Source: Argentina anserina (taxonomy: Eukaryota > Streptophyta > Magnoliopsida > Rosales > Rosaceae). Taken from it: a stretch of DNA of 64,000 nt. The notes beneath the pieces are model-generated. The model did not search any database and was not told the origin of the DNA. It saw only the letters and a program-made list of their open reading frames with translations. Positions within the stretch are counted from its first letter, which is position 1. Each line of letters begins with the position of its first letter. A program made the position numbers and the translations under genes. The stretch covers positions 8,990,001 through 9,054,000 of the forward strand of contig NC_065872.1 in the NCBI RefSeq assembly GCF_933775445.1. Direction: 5' to 3'. This document shows, one piece after another, positions 1 through 12,029 of this stretch.

Positions 1-244
1 CTTGCTGATTCAAAAATACTAAGCAAATGAAAGATACAAGACTCTCGTTGAAAAAGCATAACACTGAGCTACATTCTTCATGTGCAAGCCTCATGCGCCC
101 CTTTTACTTAAACCACTCAACCACTTTTAACTTCCATCGAAACATCAACAATACTCAAGTCTTAAGCACAAACAACATAAAGTATTTAACAATGTACCGT
201 AAGTTCTAACAATCAATGAACATTAAAAAAGCATTGAAACTCAC
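1..244 (-). other. Start of RNC1 intron 1
   Basis: A+T-rich sequence downstream of the RNC1 exon 1 donor. No stretch here continues the RNC1 protein in any frame, so the acceptor and exon 2 must lie beyond position 1. Inference from the donor and from the length of the family. Confidence 0.65.
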
Positions 245-1014
245 TTAACCGGCGGCTCCCTCTCCTTCCTCTGCAACTTATCCATATCATCAAAAGGAAA
301 GACCAAGTTCTGCAAGCTAGCCGCCTTAATCCACCGCGGCAAGTACCTCTTCCCAATCAAAGCAAACACCCTCTCCCTCATCGGCCCGGGGCTCTCCCTC
401 GGATACCTCTGCAGGAAAAACTCAGCCAAACCCAACTCCAACACATACTGCCCCAAAAACCACAGCCTCGAATGCGCATTCCTCACGTGTCTCGCATTAG
501 TCCTCTCACAACTAGGATGCTGAAACGCCATGTACAACAACGTATCAAACTGCTTAGCTGGGTTGTCATCCCCCAACTTGTCCGAAGCCTCAAGTGGGTA
601 CCCAAGAGCCTGTTTGGCTTCCAGTAAGTACTCCTCAATCCAAGCCTTGTCGGCATTGTTGAGTCTCGAAGAGGGTAAGCAGGAACTGAGCAAAGGGAAG
701 GACTTTAGGGACAGCTGTGGGCTGTTAAGGAATCTTTGAGCTAGTTTGTTGTCGTCCAAAGGTGGTCGGAGAATGTAGCGTTTTGGGGGTACTTTTTTAT
801 TGGGTGACGTGGCTCTTTTGCGCTCGGAGAGCTCCTTGAGGAGTCGTTGGGGACTGTTCTTGGGGAGCTCTTGTGGGTCGACGGCGACGGCGAAGACTCG
901 GAAGATCGGGTCGTGGGGTTTTGGGGATAGGAGGCGGATTTGGGTTGGGAAAGGTGAGAAGGAGTAAGATGAGGATGGGGTTGAGAGTTGTGTGAAAGTT
1001 GAGGAGAGTTCCAT
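245..1014 (-). CDS. RNC1: RNC1, chloroplast RNase III-domain splicing factor, first exon only (partial)
   Basis: The exon encodes 256 residues. A Ser/Pro-rich chloroplast transit peptide (about residues 1-40) is followed by a basic linker and the first RNase III-like domain (about 130-256). RNC1 proteins bind group II introns in the chloroplast and help them splice; they do not cut RNA. This fits the sequence: the RNase III signature is HSRLWFLGQYVLEL at 181-194, where active enzymes carry acidic residues (consensus ERLEFLGDAVL), so the Glu and Asp needed for metal binding are replaced by Trp and Gln. The frame runs into a stop at 241-243, but a good donor (AA|GTGAGT) at 245/244 and the family's usual continuation after EPPVK show that an intron starts here. 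Family proteins are about 540 residues, so the second RNase III domain lies left of the window. The ATG at 1014 is the first of the frame. Confidence 0.86.
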
Positions 1015-1260
1015 GAGTTTTGGGATTGAGGAGGTTTGATTAGTTCAGTTTGGCATTGATGGAGGGTTTTGGTGTTGCAGGGTTTTGGGAGTTTGGATAA
1101 GGGAGTTCGTTCTGTGTGAGCTTTTCCTGTGAGTTCTCCACTTCTATGTTTGGATATTCTGGTTTCTGATGCAGACGTTTTGGGTATGGAGAGTGTCGTA
1201 TGTGGATTTCTGGTGTCGTCTTACCCCGTAGCCATTAGGAAATGGGAAATTTACAGTCAT
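1015..1260 (-). other. RNC1 5' leader and proximal promoter region
   Basis: Sequence directly upstream of the RNC1 ATG. It has no further in-frame start and no clear TATA box, which is common for genes of chloroplast-targeted housekeeping proteins. Only a positional call. Confidence 0.35.
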
Positions 1261-1283
1261 TCGATTTATCACACCGTAATTTC

Positions 1284-1400
1284 TCAAGTACAAGCCGCCT
1301 AACATCCGCCCAGACGCTTTATCTTGCTACCGTTTTTCCCCACTAAGTGCCCTCCCATATTGCCCGCCTAGCCCGCTTAGGCGATTTTAGTAACATTGGG
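1284..1400 (-). repeat. SINE/LINE-tail-like repeat fragment rich in CCGCCTA
   Basis: A 23-bp stretch at 1284-1306 (core AAGTACAAGCCGCCTAAC) occurs exactly again at about 42322-42344, in the 3' part of a SINE-like copy. The following 90 bp are rich in GCCCGCCTAG/CGCTTAGG words, a texture seen in plant short interspersed repeats. Read on the minus strand, the shared piece lies at the 3' end, where a retroposed element would have its tail. No target duplication was found, so the borders are approximate. Confidence 0.4.
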
Positions 1401-1764
1401 CATATACTTGTAGTCTTGTTATTACTGAATTTCTCATCAACTAAATGGTCATATCAAGCTTTATATTTCACTGTCTATCCTCTCTAGGTTACCAGACAGA
1501 AGCTGCTCAACCTATGAAAAAGCTGGGAGCAATGACCTCGATTTGATTGATAGGAATCAAATCGTTTTTGGTAATAAGTAATTCAGTGTAATATGCAGAA
1601 ATCTTCCAGGAATTGACCACTACTGTATGTGATTGTACTATGAGAGCTTATGACACGAATGACTACCGACCTAGATTTTCTGGGGGATGCTCGGTTGGTG
1701 CCCATATGTTTCTGTACCAATAATTATACAATCATGAAAATTCATCATTTTACTGATCATTTAT

Positions 1765-4040
1765 TGAATCAAATCTCTTTCTGTGCAGAGGGTTCATCCA
1801 CACCCACATGTGGCAATGGGGCAGTATGGTCTTACTCAGAATTAATGGCTTTTTGCAACTTATAGATGTTCCTTCTCATCTTTGTGGCCAAAACTAGTAA
1901 GCATTTTCACCAATACCAGATGAATAAGGGCACTGATGTGGAATATATAGAGTAACACTCATGGGACAAGGTACAAATCTAACCCCAACAGGAACCCTGA
2001 ATGCAATGAATTGCTTCCAAAAATCATATCTTCATATAGTACATTGCAGAATATGATCATATCTCCTAATTTATCAGTTTTAGTTGGGTTTCATAAGCTA
2101 GCTAGTGTATATGCTTTCTCTTGGGACAGTTAGGTCTGTGTCGACAAATTGATCGATATGTAAACCCTTACCTTTTACAAGTTTAGTCTATTACACTATT
2201 TCCATCAGTTTGCCATTTGAAATTATCATTTGACATTGCCTTGGTATGCATTATTGGCTCAAAAAGTGAAGGGGCTTCATCTTTTTGGATAGGATTAATC
2301 AAGAGGTTAGGTTTCCAGGACTATCTAATGCACCCTTATTTTGATCTCCTTGTGTTTTTTGTCGTATCATAAACCAAGCAAGTGCAATCTGCTTATGCAT
2401 TGGAAGTTTGGAACTGTTTAAACCAAACTCTTAATAGGCCAAATATATGATGGAATTCAAATGGCGAATTGCAGGATGAGTTGCTCCTTTTATCATGTAT
2501 ATAACTTCTAATGAATGAATATTGACAATTGTTTTTCATCACATTGTACCTTACTGACTTTGGTTCAATTTTCTGGAAATATACTGCAGATGAATTCATT
2601 TTCTGTTCATTTGTTGTGTCAAGTCTCTTTCTGTTTGAAAAGTTCTTCGACACCAACATGTGTAATGGGGCAGTCTCCAATATATGGTCTTCCTCAAAAA
2701 ATTAATGCTTTAGAGATGCAGAGAACGATTTTAGTAATGCACGGTATAAATCAAACCCCAGCAGTAGGAATCTTAAAGTCTTAAACACAGTGATACTTCG
2801 GAAAATACCTCAGTACATTCTATACATATTATCACATCCACTGATAGCTATAGCTAGCTAGAAAGATCCTCAAGTATGCTAAATATGGCCTGGCCTTATT
2901 TCTTTTTTCCCACTATGAATTCTTTTGACAGTGTGCATTGTTGCCGACGATGTGAATTAGGTATTAGTCATTCAAGTCCAGTCTGTTGCTTTGCTTTATT
3001 GATTTTTAAGTCGATTGACCAGTTGATATGCCAAGCTGTTCCTTGTCTTAGCTTTCTCGCAAGAGTAGTGGAACCCTTAATCAAGGGCCATTTTTTATTT
3101 CCAACACTAATTTTCAAGTAAGATCAATGCCGTTATTATCTACCAGCTTTAGAATTCAGAAATGTTTTTAACCATGAAGGGACTGCAGAGATTGGACAGG
3201 ATCAATGGAGCAATCAAGCTATTAGTGTAAAGAGAATGTTAGTTTCTCTGATTAAGTACTACACTTATTCTCTTCTTCTTCTTTTTTAACTGAGAAGAAG
3301 ATAAAAAGTTCAATCTTTTAAAACCGCGCTTCAGTTTCACCTTTTAACTGAATCTTTCATTCATTTTCTGGATGCTTATGTAATACCCTTGTAGAATTAT
3401 GATATACTATATATATCAATGAAGGTTCTGTTAGCAATTTGCATTTGGCATTTTACATGAAGTACCAAATTCAGGAAATCTGTTTTTCGAAGAAAAAGAT
3501 AGAATAAGATAGCAACTGATCAGCCCTAAAAACATGCCTATAAATCTGTGATAGAAAAGTATACTGCCAGTGGCTGATCATTCATCACATTCTAGCTTTA
3601 GTGACTCCAAGGTTCAAATCTTGTGGTGGCTCCTAAGGTGAGCCCGGCCTTGTGTTACTGCATCAGTAAGTATCAGATTTAGAATACTTTGAATACTTGA
3701 CTAAGATTTTTCCTAATCAATAATTGACTAAGATCTTTTCTCACTTTGAATACTTTCATCTACACCATCACATGCGATGGGGCAGTCACTAATATATGGT
3801 CTTAATAAGAATCAATGGTGTTCCTCTTCATTGTGGCTTAAACGTGCAATGCATCTTCAGCTACACAAGTAAGGACACAACACAGTAGAAAGCTTGGAGG
3901 ACAGATTGGTACACAAGGTACAAACCAAAACTAGCAGGAATCACATAATCCGTGAAGCTATCTGAGAATTATTGGCTACATAGTACTATTTATTTAAACG
4001 ATCTTATATGTAGAGTAATAGCTAGCTAGCTAGCTTGGTA
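1765..4040. repeat. Diverged threefold tandem duplication of a noncoding unit
   Basis: Three blocks repeat in the same order. Block 1 (TCTCTTTCTGT ... CACATGTG ... AATGGGGCAGT ... ATGGTCTT) is at about 1768-1850, 2618-2706 and 3755-3820. Block 2 (GGTACAAATC/GGTATAAATC, AACCCCA, CAGGAA/TAGGAA) is at 1966-2002, 2735-2775 and 3905-3945. Block 3 (AGCTAGCTAG) is at 2090-2105, 2846-2866 and 4018-4040. The spacing is about 850 and 1140 bp. Frames through the blocks do not agree between copies and hold stops, so I read it as noncoding. It could be a duplicated noncoding RNA or a decayed transposon array; no known family was recognised. Confidence 0.5.
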
Positions 4041-5580
4041 GATGCTGAGTCTGCAAAATTAAGCCTTTAATTATTTATTCCTCCATGTGTTCAACTGTCC
4101 CATGCCAAACCATATGACACGATCAATTCTTTGAAGAGAAAGATTGTACACATGCTGTGTGCAAGAATTGAACAGCAGTGGAGCTGCAATGTGTTCGATG
4201 CATATGAAATGCCAGTGTTGACAATGGACATATTCCTGGCTCCATCACGGTACAATATACTAGGGAAATCGTTTACCTTTGTCTTTATAAGACATCAGAA
4301 GTTCCAGCATTATAATGCAGTAGCTATACTGGTATCTGAGACACTGATATATATCGAATTTTGCATCGAATACAAAAAAAAAAAGGGAGGTAGAGAGCCT
4401 AGACGCAATGGATGGATGATTTGATAGCTAAGAATGCCAAACAGATATAAGAGGGCAGCAGCTGGGTATAGCCTGATTGATGGACCACCAAGAACTTTAT
4501 TTTCTGCATTATTTCCTAGGGCATCTTATCAAATACAAAGAATGATAAGCCACAAATTATTGCATATAGTGATGAGATTAAGTGACCAGTTTCTTGCCTA
4601 ATGATATCCATCACCATGGTGAAGGGCCTTTCATTGTTCATGACGTGAAGGCACATTCTACATGGAGCCCTTTTGATGCCTACAGGTGCTGATGTTTTAT
4701 TAATTTTAGAAGCATCATTTATTGCAGAGAAATCTAGTCAAGTCACTTTCTTTGTTTGTTTAATTCATGAAAAATAATGAGAAAGAACTCCCGGTTTTCG
4801 TGGTTGTAGCCCCTTATAGGAAGGTGATGATGGGGACAGGCTGCTTGTTTCTCAAAATGCCTTGGTGAAACTTGCCATTGTTTTCTTCAAATGCTTTTGT
4901 TCAGGAATTACAGGCTTTGACAGTTAAGGCTCATATTAGTTAGCTTCCGTGAAGGCGCAAAATAAAAGATAATCAAACAGGAGCCAAACTGTTAGGCAAG
5001 TGTGCCTCTTGATTCATATGCAAGGCATGAAATATTCATCTCTGGTTCTAGAATTAGGGAAAAAAATACCTCATAAGAATGTAAGAGCAAGATGATTACC
5101 CTTTTGTGGATGGGAATGTTTATTCTCACGTGGAGATTGAACCATTAGGGAATTAGACAACAATATTATGCAACATCCTCATCCTCACAACCCAAATTTC
5201 CTAACCTGTGCCCACACCACACACTACATTCCAGTAATCTTCTTCATCTTTTGTATTTTTCTTCTTCCATGTCCCTGCCTATAATATCACAATTGCCCTT
5301 CTGTTCTGCCCCTAAAAATTTGAATTCAGTCTAATGCTCGAGGCCATTTTCGGTAGGCAGATCGAAATATGATCATTACTTGTGAGGCTGCAGATGGATA
5401 ATGCTGTCATTAGAGGAATAGTGAGAGCTCGAGCTATCTTCAGTTTCTATTCCTTTCATTATTGTAGAATAATGGCCTGGTTGAGCTAGGTAGCAAGTTG
5501 AGGTTTGAATGAGAAGCAAATAGAAACAAAAAAGTACCATGGATTCTGTACGTGCTACTGAGCCCACTGTTTAGCAGGAT
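4041..5580. other. Intergenic, no gene recognised
   Basis: A+T-rich spacer upstream of the NPH3-type gene. Short open frames (for example 4131-4424 plus) have no recognisable domain. The part after about 5150 is richer in C and T and may contain the promoter of the gene that follows. Confidence 0.5.
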
Positions 5581-5629
5581 TGTAGCTCAAGCTCTCTATC
5601 TCTCTCTGCTATTATTTTGGTTTCACTAT

Positions 5630-5643
5630 ATGATGGACTGAAC
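5630..5643 (+). promoter_or_regulatory. Possible tiny upstream ORF before the BTB gene
   Basis: Just upstream of the main start, ATGATGGACTGA forms an out-of-frame three-codon open frame. If the transcript begins upstream (a CT-rich stretch sits at 5590-5610), this could lower initiation at 5644 or 5671. Seen in sequence; function is inference. Confidence 0.25.
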
Positions 5644-5670
5644 ATGATAGAGATCTCAAACACACCTGCC

Positions 5671-8054
5671 ATGGCTGATATTGATCATGGGGAGAAAAGT
5701 ACTGCACCCACCACCACTGCCAATATGTCCTCGAAGAAGAAGGAGCTTCTCTCTTCGGCCCTGAAGCGAACTAGTGAATGGTTTGCTTCGTGTCTTTTCT
5801 TTTTGTAAATCTGATCATATATGTGCCTTATAACTGTCTCTTGTGATTCCAATTGTTTGACAATATCTTGAAACTTACAGGATTTTTTCTCAGGAGATCT
5901 CCAGTGATGTTAGCGTTCGTGTTGGAGAAGTTTCCTTCTCACTGCATACGGTAACTTAACTATTCAGTTGCATTTCATGTTTTTAAATTAGGAGTGCACC
6001 TTGTGAATATGGTTATACATCTACGTCAGCTAGTATTTAACTAATTTTTGAATAAATCTTATGATATACTGAATAAAAATTAGGAGTGCCTTCATTAAGA
6101 TGATAACACAAGCTACCACAATTGCAGTTTCCTTTAGTTTCAAAATGTGGATACATTAGGAAATTGGTGTCTGAATCAACTGATGCTGAAATATCTGTTA
6201 TTGAGCTACCTGATGTTCCGGGAGGAGCAGAAGCTTTTGAGCTTGCAGCTAAATTCTGCTATGGAATCAATTTTGAGATAAGCACAGAAAACATTGCAAT
6301 GCTTCGTTGTGTGTCAGAGTATCTTCTCATGACTGAGGAGTATGCAATTGGAAACCTTGTGGGAAGAACTGATGCATACTTGAATGAAGTGGCACTTAAA
6401 AGCCTTGCAGGCGCAGTTTCGGTTTTGCGCACGGCAGAAAACTTCCTTCCAATTGCGGAGAAAGTGAAGATAGTGGGCCGATGCATCGATTCAATTGCTT
6501 ACATTACCTGCAAAGACAGCCAGTTCTGTTTGTCTGGTAGGACTAGTGATAGTGGCGGTGAGAGTCAAAATTCTTCAGGAGTGTATCAAACAAAACCTGT
6601 TGTTGATTGGTGGGCTGAAGATTTAACCGTTCTTAGAATTGATACCTTCCAAAGAGTTCTGATTGCAATGATGGCAAGAGGGTTTAAGCAATATGCTCTT
6701 GGACCAATACTCATGCTCTATGCACAGAAATCTTTAAGAGGTTTGGTGAGATCTCACTCCAGAATACTACTTTCTTCTGTCTTATTAGTATTCACAAGTA
6801 TTTATCTAACTGATTATACTTCTGGTATAGGAAACATTCGGAAAGGGGAGGAAGAAAATCGATCCACGACAAGAGCATGAAAAGAGAGTTGTCTTGGAAA
6901 CAATTGTGAGTCTTCTGCCAAGGGAGAAGAATACAATGTCAGTTAGCTTTCTTTCTATGCTGCTTCGTGCTGCGAAAAATGTAGAAACAACAGTTGCTTG
7001 CCAGCTAGATTTGGAAAAGAGAATGGGAATGCAATTGTCTCAGGCTGTCTTGGATGATCTTTTGATTCCCTCTTATTCCTTCACTGGGGACACATTGCTT
7101 GATGTAGATACTGTGCAAAGGATCATGATGAACTACCTAGAGTGTCATATGGATAGGAACCATATGAGCTTCAATGCAGATGATGAGTATGTTTCTCCTC
7201 CACTAAGTGACTTGGAACGAGTTGGGAAGTTAATGGAGAACTATCTTGCTGAAATAGCAACCGATCGGAATTTATCTGTGTCAAAATTCATTGGCATTGC
7301 TGAACTTATTCCAGAACATTCAAGGATAACCGAAGATGGGATGTATAGAGCAGTAGATATCTACCTAAAGGTGCATGTGTATAACATTCTTAACAGTCTC
7401 GTAAAACAGCTTTGCTGAATCTTGTTAGACTGTTATTAGAGTTTACTGTTATAATTTAGCCTACTTTAGGATATTGAAATTGTCAATTTAGTTTAAACAT
7501 CTGTTTACATTTTACAGGCACATCCAAGTCTAAGTGACATGGAGAAAAAGAAAGTCTGTAGTGTGATGGATTGTCAGAAGCTTTCTCGTGAGGCCTGTGC
7601 ACATGCTGCTCAGAATGACCGGCTTCCTGTTCAAACCGTTGTCCAAGTGCTCTACTACGAGCAGCAGCGCCTTCGAGATGTCATGGATGGTAGCCTCATT
7701 GGTGGTGAATCATCTGTTCTTCCTTCCAAAGTAAACAACTTGTACTCCACTGATCTCCACCACCAAGTTCCCGATGAACTCTCCATCTTGCGTAGACAGA
7801 ATGAGGAGCTGAAAATGGAGTTGCTGAAGATGAAAATGAAGCTGAGAGAACTTGAAACATCTACTGTGAAGGCAGTAACGAGCAGTCCGATGGGAAACAT
7901 TCCAATATCTAGTGATAAGCCTCCTCTGCCTCGAAAGTCATTTATCAGCTCGGTTTCAAAAAAACTTGGGAAACTTTCTCCATTTGGAATGACACCTCCT
8001 ACTGCCAAAGGCCGCACAAAGCCTCCCAAAGATCGACGACATTCAATTTCTTGA
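5671..8054 (+). CDS. NPH3/RPT2-family BTB protein (At5g67385-like), five exons
   Basis: Exons 5671-5780, 5881-5950, 6128-6745, 6831-7370 and 7518-8054 join in frame with GT-AG borders to give about 624 residues. NPH3-family proteins are plasma-membrane-associated adaptors of CUL3 ubiquitin ligases in phototropin or auxin-transport signalling. A BTB/POZ domain covers about residues 45-150 (SSDVSVRVGE, GAEAFELAAKFCYG). The NPH3 domain runs from DWWAEDL (about 219) to about 500, including VQVLYYEQ with the conserved Tyr. A coiled coil follows at about 532-560. The protein ends in RRHSIS, with Ser third from the end in an RRxS setting, the site type bound by 14-3-3 in NPH3. I chose the ATG at 5671 for its strong context (GCCATGGCT); 5644 and 5725 (MSSKKKE, where relatives start) are also in frame. 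The member is At5g67385-like; its precise role is unknown. Confidence 0.9.
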
Positions 8055-9957
8055 TGCCATATCACACTTATGAGGATCCAGTGCCTTGGTCTGTTTCTTA
8101 CCTTCAATCTATTTACCATCTCTGCTCTTTTACCATGTTTGTGCTTGTGTAATGTCCTTGTACATATCGATGTCACCATGTTTCAAAATAAGATTACATA
8201 ATTCCAATGCGTTGAGCCGTTAGTATAAAACTTGAGTTGCTGTATGTTTTATCAATGTTACTTTCTAGACAACAGGTGAGCAGAATATTTAACTTAGTGC
8301 TACTATGATGAGAATACATGAGTTGTTCATCCAATTTCCATGAGATAAATTTGGACACCCCTTCTGTCAAGAGAATCAAAAGAGCTACTTCTGCTTGTAA
8401 TTGATATGCAATGATCAATGTAAATTAGACATGCTAGGCCCAGAGGAGCTGCAATACCAGACTATAGTAATAGCTGTTTGTGGGGTCTAAATTTAAATGA
8501 TTCAAACCTTTTGTGACAAAGGGCCTTTGATAAAGTTGAAGACCAACTCCAAGGACAGACTAGCAGAGTTGCCTGTTGATGATGTCACAGGAAAATTATA
8601 TATCATGGAATCCAAAAGATGAAGCATATGCTTTCAGTTTCATATGAATATGATGATACTTTGAAAGGAGTCATGACCTTCCTGGAATATAAATTAGCTT
8701 GGCATTATTGTTTGCTTAGAGGCCTTAATTGATTGAAATGCCTAATCATGTTCAACTTCTGATTTGAATACAATGAGACCTTTCGGTCAATTAGAACCTA
8801 TAATTCAATTCCATTATGTAACATCACTCATAAGTCAGACTATCAGTTTCTGACTTTCATCAGCCTCTAGAATCCTCAGATTTCAACTTTCCTATAAATG
8901 ATTTTGAGCTCAACAACATGAAAAGTTACTGCCAGAACAAACTAAATATGATCTCTGCTTGCTTTTTTTTTTTCATGGATAAATCATAACTGCATTGCAG
9001 AAATGAACTGTATGTTCAGTCTTTGCATAATTAGTGCCAGATTGATATACATTATCTAGAAATTAGGTGAAGATTTTGGGGCCAATGTTTGTCTAACTCA
9101 CAATTTTCCGCCAATATCTATATCTACTTTCTATTTTTCTTCATATATACCTTTATACTCTTCCCCTCAGTTTTCATGAGGCATGATAGTTGCTTGATAT
9201 ACATTGCTGCCTGTTGAGGTTGTTTTTGGACAGCTGAAGCGTCTAGGACTAGAATTGACTGTTAACAAAGTTCTTGCAAATTATATAAGCTTGTGTTTTA
9301 AGGTCTGATTCCTCTTATGTCTTGACAGCAAATAATAGACTGACAAGATAATTTTCTTTTGAGCAAGATATTGATGAAGAGGTTATTTTCAATTACACAG
9401 ATTGCCTTAAACTACAATACAAATTTCTTTTGTCAGCATAAGATGTTTGCACACATCACATGAGATGAAAATATTCTTATCTTAAGAGATGGACAACTGA
9501 AATTGTCTTTGAATGATGATAGACATCCACTGCTACTTGTTTGTATTTGAGATTCTTCTCTTCAATCTCTTTTATTAGGTTATCTTGTCAACTTTAAGTG
9601 CATCATATTCATTGCATCAGGCGACAAGGCCTTCTCTTCAAGTTCTTATGTAAGAAGCACTTTTGTTGAGTAGCTTGAGTTTTAGAAGAATACGAAAATA
9701 ACACTGATGTGTAGAATATTTGGATGTGCTTCCTTAACTCAGAAAGCACTCTAATCTATTTATCTGAAACCTTCATTTGCTATTTCAGAAACAAGAACAA
9801 AGTATTGGAGACAAATTACTTATCTTTGTACAAAAATTCCACCAGAAATCACACTAGCAATCCACTAACTTAGAATCGACAACATCCATCACAAATTAGT
9901 CAGCAGAAGAGGGTCCAAAATCACATCATATCAACCTAGAGGATCATAATTCTTTGA
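8055..9957. other. Convergent spacer between the BTB gene and the DUF863-like gene
   Basis: Holds the 3' UTRs of two converging genes. Otherwise A+T-rich with no supported gene, RNA or repeat. Confidence 0.5.
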
Positions 9958-10611
9958 TCAAGTCATGTTCAAGCTCAAAACTTGGAAAAGCCAAGGAGGC
10001 ATTTTGAGCCTCTCATCCTGTCTCAGTTGCTCTTCACACCCACCCAATTGCCCTTTACTCCTCCTCTGATAATGAGTCCTTGAACTAGTCCTGTTCACAT
10101 GGCTTGATCCAGTAGAAGAAGAAGAGAAACTTGGCCCTGATTCTGAAGTTACTTGTGCTTCTGATTTCTTCCTTCTGTTTTTGTTGTATCTTGTGGGTCC
10201 CAAAGTCAACTCAATCTCACTCTCATCTATGACCTCCATTTCTTCTGCTGCTGCTTCTGCAGGTTGTTCTAAATCTAGCTTCCTTTGCAGTTCATAATTC
10301 AGTTGGTGACTGAAACTGATCTCATTCTGTAAATCCCAACTCTCTCTATTATTTCCTTTAGGCCTGCTTTTACCTATTGAACTGTTCATCAATAACTTCT
10401 GGATATGGTACAGCCTATGAAGTTCATTTACCTGCAACAGAATGAATGCTACTGATAATTAATATTTCTGAAGATGAAATTAATTATGAAAAAAAGAAAG
10501 AAAGAAAAGTTGTTGAGAATTATGTATAACCTGCTCCTTGAATATTGCTTCATGCTTTAAGATGGCCATCCTCATGCATTCTTTGTCATATGGATCAAGA
10601 AGCTTCTCCAT
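9958..10611 (-). CDS. Small plant protein with a DUF863-like N-terminal motif
   Basis: Two exons (10531-10611 and 9958-10431) flank a 99-bp GT-AG intron and give 184 residues. The start at 10611 is supported by an in-frame TAA three codons upstream. The N-terminus reads DPYDKECMRMAILKHEAIFK, then EQVNELHRLYHIQKLLM across the splice; this helical motif is typical of plant DUF863 proteins and of a group of shorter nuclear-looking proteins. Further on are an acidic ELTLGP motif (about 103-108 of the protein, resembling short EAR-type LxL repression motifs), a Ser-rich stretch, a basic RTHYQRRSKG patch and the C-terminus PWLFQVLSLNMT. No catalytic domain is visible. It lies tail to tail with the BTB gene. 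Function is unknown; a role in transcription is only suggested by the ELTLGP motif. Confidence 0.78.
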
Positions 10612-11900
10612 GGAAGCTTAACTTGTCTTGCTGTACTACTAGAGCTCTATCCAACAGTGTATTTATCTGCCAAATGAAGAAAAACAGCAAAAGCTTAAAC
10701 CAGCTTACCATCAATGTTGTATTTGATTTATATTCTGCCTAGAAACTAACAGAGACGGATATATGCTGGGATAATGAATTTGAAATAGATCACTACAAAT
10801 GGATGATTTAACAAGAGAACTGCCTTTAGCACATAGCTTGTCTGCTTCTAACAGTTCTGGACCACAGTAATTATGTCTTATACAAAATATCTTCCAGTAC
10901 AGTACTATCCTATAATATGTGGCTAATTCTTGGTTGTATTTTTCAGGTTCTTAAGATTTTGCTTGCATCTCAGCTACCCACTTTGGAGATTCAGTTTGTT
11001 TCTTTCCCTGTTGGTAACTTAGCACGTAAATGAACATTCTTTTCTGTTTGTATTCTCCTACTTCCCAGAGATGACGATATCGATCAGAATACCATAGTGT
11101 CATGTAGAGTTTAACATACTGATTGATAATAATTTGGAAACCACATTTCTGAAGCTGGCCTTACTACTATACAAGATCACAATTTCCAGTATGATACTCT
11201 ATTTAAAATGAGTTATTAGGTCAGTTTGTCTTATTTGTTCTGCTTAATTGTCAACTTGGAAGAAAAAAAACTCCCTTCCTTTGTTGTCAAAGTAAGTTCA
11301 CATTCTCATTATCCTATGTCATTGCCTCATCTGTATAGACTAATTTCAAAATCTGAGGGATTAATTTAAAACAAAGAATTCTTGAAGTCATTAAAGATTG
11401 GAAAACAGGCTGCTGATAGATCAAAACCCAAATCTAAGAACTAATGAAATTCCACAAGTTTCAGAACCCAAATGAAATGCATGAGTTTGCATCTAAGAGT
11501 ATAACTTGAAATTCAAGACAGCACACACATTTAGATTTAAAACAATGAAGTCACACAGGAAGAGAACAGTCAAGTTTCTGACCTGAAGTATGTCTGCAAG
11601 ATCAGAGATTCAAAGTCTTCAAGAGCTGATGACAAGATTACAGCTTCTGCTTTTGAATAAGAACTAGATGAAGAAGAAGCAGAACTCCAAAAAGAGAAGA
11701 AGGAAAGTATAGTGTTTCAAGTAAAGGCAACAGCTTCGTTTGATTGAATATGATCTAGCTTGTCTTCACATTGCCCATCAGTATATACTGCAAGCAACAC
11801 ATCACAGAAATATAATAATATGACTTGGGAAGAATTTAAGAATCTCTCTTTCACACAGAAACCGAAGTGTTTGTTGATGTTGTTTGTGTTGGACTTGGGG
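10612..11900 (-). other. Likely 5' UTR with a ~0.9-kb intron of the DUF863-like gene
   Basis: Upstream of the start codon lies an acceptor (CATTTGGCAG, exon resuming at 10666) and farther up a donor CTTCAG|GTCAG at 11583/11582. This suggests a leader exon of up to about 300 bp at 11583-11900 and an intron of 916 bp. Splice signals seen; structure inferred. Confidence 0.4.
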
Positions 11901-12029
11901 GTTTTGGGGCATGCCAAACCAAATCTGAAATCCCAGTGCTATAAGCCAATGTTATTCAAGGTTTGTGAAAGAAAGTCTGAAAGAGATGCCCAGTTCAGAC
12001 AAGTCCAGCAAAGCCAATATATTAAATGA

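Noticed and set aside
2393..2784. Overlapping plus and minus frames inside the triplicated unit
   Set aside because: The frames are not kept in the other two copies.
3600..3680. GGTTCAAATCT resembling a tRNA/SINE B box
   Set aside because: No matching A box at proper distance and no clover-leaf folding; not enough for a tRNA or SINE call.
4131..4424. 97-codon plus-strand frame
   Set aside because: No domain, A+T-rich, ends in a low-complexity Lys run, lies in the spacer; no support for a gene.
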